From NCBI GenBank assembly GCA_017889745.1, contig JAGGAG010000045.1, positions 1 through 20,411 of the forward strand: a stretch of 20,411 bases of DNA, written 5' to 3'. The translations under genes were made by a program, and so were the position numbers. Source of the stretch: Gemmatimonadota bacterium. Its GTDB lineage: Bacteria; Gemmatimonadota; Gemmatimonadetes; Gemmatimonadales; GWC2-71-9. Positions 1 to 7,385 of the stretch are shown here, one piece after another (positions within the stretch are counted from its first letter, which is position 1; each line of letters opens with the position of its first letter). The notes under the pieces were generated by a model. It was given only the letters and a program-made list of their open reading frames with translations. It had not been told where the DNA came from and ran no database searches.

Positions 1-1
1 C

Positions 2-58
2 GGCACCGCCGGCGTCTATGGCGCGGCGCGCGCGTTCCTGGTGGAGGAGGCGAAGTGA
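2..58 (+). CDS. C-terminal tail of an upstream protein, possibly ROK-family sugar kinase/regulator (partial)
   Basis: Only the last 18 residues are in the window, ending in a TGA at 56-58. The tail contains GTAGVYGAARAF, which resembles the C-terminal AG-x-x-GAA motif near the end of ROK-family glucokinases and repressors. The stop overlaps the GTG of the next gene (a sugar kinase) by 4 bases (GTGA, 55-58), so the two are probably translationally coupled. A carbohydrate-kinase neighbour fits a ROK assignment, but 18 residues are too few to be sure, and it could be another protein. Confidence 0.4.
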   Translation, partial: GTAGVYGAARAFLVEEAK

Positions 59-981
59 CGAAGAAGCTCGGCGTCGTCGGATCGCTGGTATGGGACGTGA
101 TCCACGGCCGCGACCCCGCGTCGCCGCCGGTGGAGGAGTGGGGCGGGATCGCGTATGCGCTCTCGAGCCTCGACGCGCACCTGCCGCCCGACTGGCAGAT
201 CGTGCCGCTCATCAAGGTGGGCCGCGACCTGAGCGCCGAGGCGGCGCGGTTCATGAACACGCTCACCCACCTGGTGCCGGGCGGGCGCTGCATCGAGGTG
301 CCCGTGCCCAACAACCGGGTCGTGCTGCGCTACCAGTCCGCCGAGCGGCGCTGCGAGCGCATGAGCGGGGGCGTGCCCTCCTGGAACTGGGGCGAGCTGG
401 GCCCCATGGTGAGCGACCTCGATGCGCTCTACGTCAACTTCATCTCCGGCTTCGAGATGTGCATGGGCACGGCCCAGGCCCTGCGACAGGGATTCAGGAA
501 GCCGATCTACGCCGACCTGCACAGCCTCTTCCTCGGCATGCAGCACGACGGCATCCGGACGCTGCAGCCGCTGCGCGACCCCGAGGCATGGTTCGGCTGC
601 TTCGACGTGGTGCAGATGAACGAGGAGGAGATGCAGCAGATCTCGCGCGACCCACTCACGGTGGCCGCGCAGGCGATGGCGCAGGGCGTGAAGCTGATGG
701 CGGTGACGCTCGGGCCGCGGGGCGTGGTGTACGTGGCGGCACCGGGGGCGGACGAGTCGGCGGCCATCCGCACGGCGCTCATCCCCGCCCCGTACGTAGC
801 CGATCCCGACCCCACCGGTTGCGGCGACGTGTTCGGCGCCGCGCTCTGCGCCCACCTTCTGGCCGGCGAGCCGACCGAGGCGGCGCTGCGGAGTGCGGTG
901 GATGCCGCCTCAAGAAACGCGTCGTTCCGCGGAGCCCGCGGACTGGCGCAGCACCTCCGCGGCGAGCTGGTGACGCCGTGA
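55..981 (+). CDS. PfkB-family carbohydrate (or nucleoside) kinase
   Basis: A 308-residue protein of the ribokinase/PfkB fold, which transfers phosphate from ATP to a sugar, sugar phosphate or nucleoside in the cytoplasm. The N-terminus (LGVVGSLVWDVI) matches the first strand of the family, followed by a Gly-Gly-Ile-Ala segment at about residues 30-33. The C-terminal signature is DPTGCGDVFGAAL (about residues 252-264). It is a variant of the DTxGAGD anion-hole motif and keeps the final catalytic Asp. Length is normal for the family. The GTG start at 55 overlaps the preceding stop. The next gene starts inside its own TGA, so it sits within a coupled operon ending in cell-division genes. The substrate cannot be told from the sequence. 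Confidence 0.85.
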   Translation: MTKKLGVVGSLVWDVIHGRDPASPPVEEWGGIAYALSSLDAHLPPDWQIVPLIKVGRDLSAEAARFMNTLTHLVPGGRCIEVPVPNNRVVLRYQSAERRCERMSGGVPSWNWGELGPMVSDLDALYVNFISGFEMCMGTAQALRQGFRKPIYADLHSLFLGMQHDGIRTLQPLRDPEAWFGCFDVVQMNEEEMQQISRDPLTVAAQAMAQGVKLMAVTLGPRGVVYVAAPGADESAAIRTALIPAPYVADPDPTGCGDVFGAALCAHLLAGEPTEAALRSAVDAASRNASFRGARGLAQHLRGELVTP

Positions 982-1880
982 GCCGGATCGTCGACGTCCC
1001 GGCGCAGTTCGACGAGCAGGGCCTCGACCAGCTCGCCACGGCGATCGGTGCGTGGCCGCCGAGCGACCGGCTCTTCTTCGACGCCCGGGGTGTGCAATGG
1101 GCCGCGCCGTACGCGCTGATCGGGCTCCTCACCGCCGCGCAGGCGATCACGGAAGCGGGCGGCGAGAAGCCGCTGCTCGCAGTGCCGGCCGCCGACGAGG
1201 TGCGCAGCTACTGGGGGCGCATCGCCTTCTTCCAGCATGCGGGCGGGCTGTTCGAGTTCCACGGGAAGCTGCCGAAGGCGCGGGGCACGCAGCCGGCCGA
1301 CTCGCTGCTCGAGATCACGCCGGTGCGCGCCACGGAGGACGTGCACCAGGTCGTGGGCCGCATCCAGGAGGGCGCCTCGCGCATCCTGGCCGGCGAGCTC
1401 GGGCTCGAAGCGAAGGCGACAATGGGCTTCGCCATGGCGCTTTCGGAGGCATGTCAGAATATTGTGGAGCACGCGGGCACGGGTGGCTGGGTCGCGGTGC
1501 AGGCGTACAACTACCGAAGGCGTCTCGGGCGCCGCGTGGCGGTGATCGCGGTGAGCGATTCGGGCATCGGCTTTCGCCGCTCGCTCGAGCCCACCCAGGC
1601 CAAGCGCTACGGCGATCGCTGGCGCGACGGCACGGCCCTCGAGGCGGCCCTGATCCAGGGCGTGAGCCGGTTCCGCGACCCGGGCCGCGGGCAGGGACTG
1701 GCCGGCATCAAGCGCTACCTGCAGCGGTGGCAGGGCAAGATCAGCGTCCGCAGCGGCACGGCGCGGATCGCCATCGTCCCCGCGTGGGACGACGACGTCC
1801 CGCTCGTCGAAGAGCTTTCCTTTTTTCCCGGAGCCCAGTTGCAGGTGACCATTCCCGCCCAGGAAGCCGGCACCACGTGA
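978..1880 (+). CDS. HATPase (GHKL/anti-sigma-kinase-like) ATP-binding protein with N-terminal STAS-like region
   Basis: A 300-residue soluble protein. Residues 1-110 show an alternating strand/helix pattern and a segment (LFFDARGVQWAAPYALIGLL, about 32-51) reminiscent of a STAS domain. Residues 120-295 form a HATPase_c-type ATP site: N-box ALSEACQNIVEH (154-165, with E157, N161 and H165), G1 box SDSGIGF (193-199) and G2 box GRGQGLAGIKRYL (236-248). There is no DHp phosphoacceptor helix, so it is more like SpoIIAB/RsbW serine kinases or other GHKL ATPases than a sensor histidine kinase. The GTG start is chosen because it overlaps the upstream stop (GTGA, 978-981). The next gene encodes a STAS-like protein, suggesting they act as a pair. 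That pairing is inference. Confidence 0.75.
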   Translation: MSRIVDVPAQFDEQGLDQLATAIGAWPPSDRLFFDARGVQWAAPYALIGLLTAAQAITEAGGEKPLLAVPAADEVRSYWGRIAFFQHAGGLFEFHGKLPKARGTQPADSLLEITPVRATEDVHQVVGRIQEGASRILAGELGLEAKATMGFAMALSEACQNIVEHAGTGGWVAVQAYNYRRRLGRRVAVIAVSDSGIGFRRSLEPTQAKRYGDRWRDGTALEAALIQGVSRFRDPGRGQGLAGIKRYLQRWQGKISVRSGTARIAIVPAWDDDVPLVEELSFFPGAQLQVTIPAQEAGTT

Positions 1881-2413
1881 TCGAGACGATCGCGGTGGCG
1901 CGTGTGCTGCGCGAGGCTGTCACCACACCCTACCTCAACCTCGTCACCCGCCCGACCGGCGTCGCGGTGCGCGGGCGGATCGAGTCGGTGCTCGCCACCT
2001 CCGAATGGGAAACGGCGATGCTCGACTTTTCCGACGTGGTGCTGCTCGACCTGAGCTGCGCCGACGAGGTGGTGGCCAAGCTGGTCCGGATGGCGCAGGA
2101 GCGGCTGGGGCGAGTGGTGGCCATCCGCGGCCTCGACGAGCACCTGTGGGAATCCATCCACGCGGTGCTGGAGCACCAGCAGCTCGCGGTCGCGGTGCTG
2201 GCCGACGGGTCGATCACGCTGCTGGGCTCGGTGCCCTGCGACGTACAGCACCTGTTCAACACCCTCGAGCCGGCCACGCCGCTGGCAGCGGCCGCGCTGT
2301 CGCAGCGACTCGGGTGGAGCGACGGCCGCACCGCCGCTGCGCTCGACGCCGCCCTGGGTCTCGGCGTCTGCCGCCGCGCCACCGGCGGGTTCGTGAGGCT
2401 CCCGCTCGCATGA
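1877..2413 (+). CDS. STAS-like protein with C-terminal winged-helix-like segment
   Basis: A 178-residue protein. Residues about 25-118 look STAS-like: a strand-rich start, then MLDFSDVVLLDLSCADEV (48-65), which matches the LDLSG...D-S-S-G region of STAS anti-anti-sigma factors. The position of the usual phosphorylated Ser is Leu59, with Ser60 next to it, so phosphorylation by a partner kinase is uncertain. Residues about 126-178 have a helix-helix-helix-strand pattern (AALSQRLGWSDGRTAAALDA) typical of a winged helix, ending in a possible beta-wing. GTG start at 1877 overlaps the HATPase stop by 4 bases, and its own stop overlaps the next ATG, so it is probably made with the HATPase protein as a regulatory pair. 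Not matched to a named family with confidence. Confidence 0.6.
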   Translation: MIETIAVARVLREAVTTPYLNLVTRPTGVAVRGRIESVLATSEWETAMLDFSDVVLLDLSCADEVVAKLVRMAQERLGRVVAIRGLDEHLWESIHAVLEHQQLAVAVLADGSITLLGSVPCDVQHLFNTLEPATPLAAAALSQRLGWSDGRTAAALDAALGLGVCRRATGGFVRLPLA

Positions 2414-3561
2414 CCCGGCGCCAGGGTCCCTCCACCACCGCGATTCACGGCCTTCCGCACCGCCGGCCCGACTGGAGCCCGGTGGCGCCACCGCTCGTGC
2501 AGTCGAGCACCTTCACCAACCCGATCGGCTCGCACGACGAGGTGCTCTACACCCGTTACGGCAACAACCCGAACCAGGTGGACATCGCGCGCAAGTACGC
2601 CATGCTCGAGGGCGCGGAGACGGCGCTGTTCCTGTCGAGCGGCATGGCGGCGACGGCCCTGGCGCACCTGGCCATGCTGCGCCCCGGCGATCATCTCGTG
2701 TCCAGCTCGTGGATCTACGGCGGCACGAAGACGCTCTTCGACGAGGAGTTCGGGCGCTTCGGCATCACGGTGACCTACGTGGCGCCCGACGAGCCGCGCT
2801 CCTGGCGCCAGGCCCTGCGCCCGAACACCCGGGCCATCTTCGTGGAGACACCCACCAACCCGCTGATGCGGGTGCTCGACCTCGTGCCGATCGCGAAGAT
2901 CGCGCGGCAGGCGGGCGTCGGGCTGCTGGTGGATGCCACGTTCGCGAGCCCGATCAACTTCCGGCCGCTGGAGCACGGCGCCGACGTGGTCATCTCGAGC
3001 GCCACCAAGTACCTCAACGGGCACAGCGACGTGATCGCGGGCGCGGTGGCGGGCAGCAACTCGTTCATCGAGGAAGTGACGCGCCTCATGAAGCTCTGGG
3101 GCCCGTCGCTCGACCCCCACTCGGCGTGGCTTATCGATCGCGGCATGCGCACCCTCGCGGTGCGCATGGAACGGCACAACAGCAACGGCCTGGCGGTAGC
3201 GACCTGGGCCAGCGTGCACCCGGCCGTGGCGCGGGTGCACTATCCCGGCCTCGCCTCGCACCCGGATCATGCGCTGGCGACCCGGCTGCTCGGCGGGTAC
3301 GGCGGCATGCTGGGCCTCGAGCTGGCCGGTGGTGGCCCCGCCGCCGAACGCATGCTGGGGCGGCTGCAAGTCATCACCCACGCACCGAGCCTCGCGGGCG
3401 TGGAGAGCCTCATTTCCGAACCCCGACTCACGTCGCACCGGGCGCTCGGCCCCGAGGGCCGCTCGGCGATGGGCATCCCCGATGGATTCCTCCGCCTCAG
3501 CTGCGGGATCGAGGATGCCGATGACCTCATCGCCGACCTGGAGCAGGCGCTGGATGGCTGA
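2410..3561 (+). CDS. Cys/Met-metabolism PLP-dependent enzyme (cystathionine gamma-synthase/lyase type)
   Basis: A 383-residue fold-type I PLP enzyme of the trans-sulfuration family, which catalyses beta/gamma elimination or replacement on Cys, homocysteine or homoserine esters. Visible landmarks are the YTRYGNNPN segment (47-55; family consensus YTRYGNPT), SSGMAA (76-81), VETPTNP (145-151), VDATF (174-178, usually VDNTF) and the PLP lysine in SATKYLNGHSD (K200). The C-terminal ESLISEPRLTSH segment and length are typical. The start is ATG 2410, which overlaps the upstream TGA; a longer reading upstream would lie inside the previous gene. Which reaction it performs (CGS, CGL, methionine gamma-lyase or O-acylhomoserine sulfhydrylase) cannot be resolved by eye. 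ftsE follows without any gap. Confidence 0.88.
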   Translation: MTRRQGPSTTAIHGLPHRRPDWSPVAPPLVQSSTFTNPIGSHDEVLYTRYGNNPNQVDIARKYAMLEGAETALFLSSGMAATALAHLAMLRPGDHLVSSSWIYGGTKTLFDEEFGRFGITVTYVAPDEPRSWRQALRPNTRAIFVETPTNPLMRVLDLVPIAKIARQAGVGLLVDATFASPINFRPLEHGADVVISSATKYLNGHSDVIAGAVAGSNSFIEEVTRLMKLWGPSLDPHSAWLIDRGMRTLAVRMERHNSNGLAVATWASVHPAVARVHYPGLASHPDHALATRLLGGYGGMLGLELAGGGPAAERMLGRLQVITHAPSLAGVESLISEPRLTSHRALGPEGRSAMGIPDGFLRLSCGIEDADDLIADLEQALDG

Positions 3562-4251
3562 GTGATCCGCTTCGCACACGTCTTCAAGTCCTACCCGAAT
3601 GGCGCGCTGGCCCTCAAGGACGTCTCCTTCGCCATCAACAAGGGTGAGTTCGTCTTCCTGACCGGTCACTCGGGCGCGGGAAAGTCGACCATCCTCAAGA
3701 TGCTCTTCGCCGAACAGCGGCCGTCGAGCGGCGACGTGCGCGTGGCCAGCTACGCCGTGCAGACCATGCGCGGCGAGGACGTGCCCAAGCTGCGGCGGAA
3801 GCTCGGCATCGTCTTCCAGGACTTCCGCCTGCTCGAGGACCGCACCGCCTCGGAGAACGTGGCCTTCGCGCTCGAGGTGACGGGGGCGCGGCGCGACACC
3901 ATTCCGGCGCGGGTGATGCGGGTCCTCACGCAGGTCGGGCTCGCGGCCAAGGCGCGGGCGTACCCGCGCGAGTTGTCGGGGGGCGAGCAGCAGCGGGTGG
4001 CGATCGCTCGCGCGCTGGTGAACGACCCGTCGATCCTCGTGGCCGACGAGCCCACCGGCAACCTCGACGAGCGAGCGACCCGCGGCGTCTTCCAGCTGCT
4101 CCGCGAGATCAACACCTCGGGGACGATCGTGGTGATGGCCACGCACGACCTCGACCTGGTGCGGCAGACCACCTACCGCACCATCGAGATGCGCGAGGGG
4201 GCCGTGGTCTACGACAGCGCGGCCGACGAGAAGGCGGACGAACTCACATGA
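3562..4251 (+). CDS. ftsE: Cell division ATP-binding protein FtsE
   Basis: A 229-residue ABC ATPase, the usual FtsE length. With FtsX it forms the FtsEX complex, which uses ATP in the cytoplasm to control peptidoglycan hydrolases at the septum through an EnvC-type activator. Motifs: Walker A GHSGAGKST (35-43), Q-loop FQDFRLL (85-91), signature LSGGEQQR (138-145), Walker B ILVADEPTGNLD (158-169) and switch ATHD. The FQDFRLL stretch and the TGNLDE box are typical of FtsE rather than other MacB/LolD-type ATPases. GTG start lies immediately after the upstream TGA (TGAGTG). The stop overlaps the ATG of the FtsX fusion (ATGA, 4248-4251), which confirms pairing. Confidence 0.95.
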   Translation: MIRFAHVFKSYPNGALALKDVSFAINKGEFVFLTGHSGAGKSTILKMLFAEQRPSSGDVRVASYAVQTMRGEDVPKLRRKLGIVFQDFRLLEDRTASENVAFALEVTGARRDTIPARVMRVLTQVGLAAKARAYPRELSGGEQQRVAIARALVNDPSILVADEPTGNLDERATRGVFQLLREINTSGTIVVMATHDLDLVRQTTYRTIEMREGAVVYDSAADEKADELT

Positions 4252-5930
4252 ACCTGCTCTTCCGGGAGGCGCTGCTCTCGTTCCGGCGCGCGCCGCTGCT
4301 GTCGCTCCTGTCCATCACGGCGATCGCCTTCTCGCTCTTCACCGTCGGGCTCTTCGGCCTCGTGGCCCTCAACCTCCGCCAGGCACTGCGCGGCGTGGAG
4401 GAACGGGTGGAGGTCGTGGCTTTCCTCCTCCGCGGCACTGCCCCCGAGACGATCACGCTCGCCTCGCAGGACATCGCCAGCTTCCCCGAGGTGGCCGACG
4501 TGAAGTTCGTGTCCGAGGACCAGGCGCTGGTGCAGGCACGCCGGGAGCTGGTGGAGTTCAAGGATGCCTACCGGGACCTGCAGGTGAATCCGCTGCCCGC
4601 CTCGCTGGAGATCCGCCTGAAGGATGGCTTCCGCGACGCGGCGCACGTGGCCGGCGTGGCCGACCGGGTGCGCGGGTTCCCCTTCGTGGAGGACGTGCGC
4701 TACGGGCGCGACTGGATCGCGCGACTGGACCAGCTGCGCAACATGGCGGGCGTCGTGGGGCTCATCATCGGGGCCGCGTTCGGGCTGATCGCCGTGGTGA
4801 TCATCGGCGTCACCATCCGCCTCACGATCATGCAGCGCGCGCGCGAGATCGCGATCATGCGCGTGGTCGGCGCCACCAACTGGTTCATCCGGGGGCCGTT
4901 CCTGCTGGAAGGGGCGCTCAAGGGAATCCTGGGCGGGCTGATGGCCCTGGCCCTCGCCTTCGCGGCATATACCCTGTTCCGCGGCGCCGGACCGCTCGGC
5001 CTGTCCTCCCAGCTCGACCGGAACACCGCGGAACTCATCCTCGCCACCGACAACCTCGCCGAGCGGAATGCGGTGCTCGAGCGGCGGCTCATCGACATCT
5101 ACAAGCGCGGACAGCTGTACGTGTACCAGGTGCTCCTCACCGTCGAGTCGTTCGGCGAACTGGTGAGCCGCTACAAGTACCTCTACCTCACGAGCCAGCA
5201 GGACCGGCAGCTCGTGGGCGAGGTGGAGTCCCTCCGCAACCGGATTGCGGCGCAGCGGAACAACGTGCTCGAGGTGCGGACCCAACTCGACCGCACCAAG
5301 GAAGAGCGCGAGGCCGAGCTCAAGCGGTACGGCACGCTGGTCGACGAGCGCGCGCAGCGCATGCAGGCACTCAAGCGGAGCGCCAGGAACACCGAGCAGC
5401 AGCTTTCCACGCTGGAGAAGGACGCGGCGCGGCTCACCTCATTGCTGGCCACGGCCGACAAGCGCCGCAGCGACGAGACGGCGCGCGCCGCGGCCCGGGG
5501 CGTGGCGCCGGCGGCGGGGTCGCTCACCACCGCCGACCTCGGCAAGCTCGACTGGCCGGTGCAGGGCACGATCGTCTACAAGTTCGGCCGGGACACGCTG
5601 GCGAGCGGCGGAGTGATCCGCTGGAACGGCATCGGCATCGGCGCGCCGGCCGGCACGCTGGTCAAGGCGGTGGAGGGCGGCAACGTGGGACTGGTCGGCA
5701 ACGTGGGCACGTACGGGCTCACCGTCGCCGTCGAACATGGCAACGGCTACTGGTCGCTGTACATGCAGTTGCAGAGTGCCGCGGTGAAGCAGGGCGAAAA
5801 GGTGGTGCGGGGCCAGACGGTGGGCACGGTCGGCGGCGCGAATTCCGATTATGGGCCGCACCTGCACTTCGAGATCCGGGGCGAGAACCAGATCGCGCTG
5901 GATCCGACGGCGTGGCTGCGGAGGCGGTGA
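4248..5930 (+). CDS. ftsX: FtsX-EnvC fusion: three-TM FtsX joined to EnvC-like coiled coil and degenerate LytM domain
   Basis: A 560-residue single reading frame. Residues 1-244 are FtsX: TM1 (about 17-42), the extracytoplasmic loop domain (43-165), TM2 (167-190), the cytoplasmic MQRAREIAIMRVVGATNWFI segment and TM3 (about 227-244). The expected fourth TM is absent. From about 250 the protein is EnvC-like: a coiled coil with RRLIDIYKRGQLY (279-291) and SRYKYLYL (307-314), then a LytM/M23 domain from about 435 to 560. The first LytM motif reads RWNGIGIGAP, so the Zn-binding His and Asp are replaced (Trp459, Gly463), as in E. coli EnvC (RWKGMVIGAS). The SLYMQL segment lacks its His, though HLH (538-540) is retained. 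Family knowledge says such domains activate amidases rather than cut peptidoglycan. An odd number of TMs puts the EnvC part in the periplasm. An in-frame deletion in the genome or an assembly artefact must be considered. Confidence 0.88.
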   Translation: MNLLFREALLSFRRAPLLSLLSITAIAFSLFTVGLFGLVALNLRQALRGVEERVEVVAFLLRGTAPETITLASQDIASFPEVADVKFVSEDQALVQARRELVEFKDAYRDLQVNPLPASLEIRLKDGFRDAAHVAGVADRVRGFPFVEDVRYGRDWIARLDQLRNMAGVVGLIIGAAFGLIAVVIIGVTIRLTIMQRAREIAIMRVVGATNWFIRGPFLLEGALKGILGGLMALALAFAAYTLFRGAGPLGLSSQLDRNTAELILATDNLAERNAVLERRLIDIYKRGQLYVYQVLLTVESFGELVSRYKYLYLTSQQDRQLVGEVESLRNRIAAQRNNVLEVRTQLDRTKEEREAELKRYGTLVDERAQRMQALKRSARNTEQQLSTLEKDAARLTSLLATADKRRSDETARAAARGVAPAAGSLTTADLGKLDWPVQGTIVYKFGRDTLASGGVIRWNGIGIGAPAGTLVKAVEGGNVGLVGNVGTYGLTVAVEHGNGYWSLYMQLQSAAVKQGEKVVRGQTVGTVGGANSDYGPHLHFEIRGENQIALDPTAWLRRR

Positions 5931-5990
5931 GCGGTGAGCGGTGAGCGGTGAGCGGTGAGCGGTGAGCGGTGAGCGGTGAGCGGTGAGCGG
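5924..5990. repeat. Heptanucleotide tandem repeat (GCGGTGA), nine full copies
   Basis: Perfect head-to-tail copies of GCGGTGA run from 5924 to 5986, followed by a partial GCGG to 5990. The first copy contains the last Arg codon bases and the TGA stop of the FtsX-EnvC gene, so the array fills almost the whole gap between two convergent genes. A 7-base unit is not a multiple of three, so copy-number change would shift any frame read through it. No protein is expected to cross it because the stop lies in copy one. Function unknown; it may be a slippage-generated microsatellite. Confidence 0.95.
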
Positions 5991-5997
5991 GACGATG

Positions 5998-7368
5998 CTA
6001 CAACGTTCCGATGCGTTCGCCGCCCTGTGCCTTGGCACGCAGTAGCGCCGCCTCGGCGAGGGCCAGCACATCGTCGGGGCGGTCGCTGTCGGGCCAGGGC
6101 AGCGTGAGCACGCCTGCCGTGACGGTCGGGCGCACGTCCAGCCCACGGGCAAAGCCGGGATCAGTCATCCGGTAGCGCAGCCGGCGGATGGCGGTGCGCG
6201 CGCCCTCGAGGCCGGTCTCGGGCAGCAGCAGGGCGAACTCGTCACCGCCCACGCGCGCCACGAAGTCGGGCACCCGCACGTCGCGCACGAGGAGCGCGCC
6301 GAACTCCTTGAGCAGCCGGTCTCCCGCGTCACTTCCGTGGACGGCGTTCACCGCCGAGAACTTGTCGAGGTCCAGCAGCACCAGCGCCACACCCAGCGCA
6401 TAGCGCCGGGCCCGTTCCATCTCCACGCGAATGCGATGCTCCAGGGCCCGGCCGCGCTCGAGCCCGGTGAGCGGGTCGCGATGGCCGTCGGGCGCCAGCG
6501 CGCCCGGCTCCTCGTCGAGCACCGGCCCCGCGGCCGCCGCGAGCTCACGGCCAAAGGCGAGCTGGGCCGCCGAGAGCATCGGGCGCATGGCGCGGGGCAC
6601 GAGGAGAAACACCACCGCCACGTTGCCGCGCCCGCGCACCGGGAGCGCGATCGCCGTCGGCGCCTCGGTGTCGCCGTGGGCCCGGGCGGCGGGCGCCGGC
6701 GTCGGCACCATGGCTACCTCTCCCGACCGCGCCGCATCCACCAGCGCAGGCCAGCTGGAGAGGTCGATGCGGTGGTCCATGAACTGCTCCGCCGGCACGA
6801 TCGCGACGCGACGCGCGTGGCGTTCGCCCGGGTGCACGATGAGCGCATCGCAGCGCGCGAGCTCGAGGGCATGCGCCAGGCGACCAGCCACGACGCCGAG
6901 CACTTCCTCCACGCCCAGCGGGCCGCCGGCCCGCTGCAGCAGCGGCGCCATCTGGCTCGCGACCCTGGTGGCCATGCCCTGCTCCCGCTCCCGCAGCCGG
7001 GCCGCCAGTCGTGCAGCGAGTTCGCCGAGATGCACCGGCGGCTGGATCACGTCGGCGGCGCCGGCCGCAAGGGCGTAGGCGGCATGCTCCGGATCGGCGG
7101 CCGCGAGCAGCAGCACCAGCGGCACCGAAGGACCCACCCGTGCCTGCGCTTCCGCGAAGCGGCTCTCGAGGCCGGTGCCGTTGGGCATCAGCGTCACGAG
7201 CGCCAGCGCCGCGGTACGCTCGTCCTCCGTGCCGACGGCGTCCGCCGCTTCCAGCACCACGAAGCCGGCGCGCGCCAGGGCCCGCTCGAGGCCTGCGGGG
7301 CGCGCGGCCGCGTCACCGGAGAGCAGCACCTTGGGGCGCGGGGTCTCGGACGGAACGGGCGTGTCCAT
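5998..7368 (-). CDS. Diguanylate cyclase with pseudo-receiver and GAF-like domains
   Basis: A 456-residue cytoplasmic protein predicted to make c-di-GMP from two GTP. Residues about 12-126 resemble a response-regulator receiver, but the phosphoacceptor region reads ALVTLMPNGTG with no Asp, and the usual Lys-Pro near the end is QPP (109-111), so it is probably not phosphorylated. Residues about 150-285 look GAF-like. The GGDEF domain runs from about 297 to 456: RDPLTGL (297-303), LDLDKFSAVNAVHG (332-345), I-site R365-V-P-D368 and an intact GGDEF at 374-378, so it should be active and feedback-inhibited. ATG start at 7366-7368. Only 17 bases separate it from the divergent nfo start, so the true promoters must lie within coding DNA or the start may be further in. 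Confidence 0.9.
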   Translation of the reverse strand: MDTPVPSETPRPKVLLSGDAAARPAGLERALARAGFVVLEAADAVGTEDERTAALALVTLMPNGTGLESRFAEAQARVGPSVPLVLLLAAADPEHAAYALAAGAADVIQPPVHLGELAARLAARLREREQGMATRVASQMAPLLQRAGGPLGVEEVLGVVAGRLAHALELARCDALIVHPGERHARRVAIVPAEQFMDHRIDLSSWPALVDAARSGEVAMVPTPAPAARAHGDTEAPTAIALPVRGRGNVAVVFLLVPRAMRPMLSAAQLAFGRELAAAAGPVLDEEPGALAPDGHRDPLTGLERGRALEHRIRVEMERARRYALGVALVLLDLDKFSAVNAVHGSDAGDRLLKEFGALLVRDVRVPDFVARVGGDEFALLLPETGLEGARTAIRRLRYRMTDPGFARGLDVRPTVTAGVLTLPWPDSDRPDDVLALAEAALLRAKAQGGERIGTL

Positions 7369-7385
7369 CAGGAATGGAGCGGAGG

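Noticed and set aside
1930..4146. Long minus-strand open frame opposite the STAS-like, PLP and ftsE genes
   Set aside because: It is a shadow of strongly supported + strand genes; its Arg/His/Ala-rich translation has no family features.
5924..5990. Heptamer array as a CRISPR array
   Set aside because: Units are 7 bases with no spacers; it is a simple tandem repeat.
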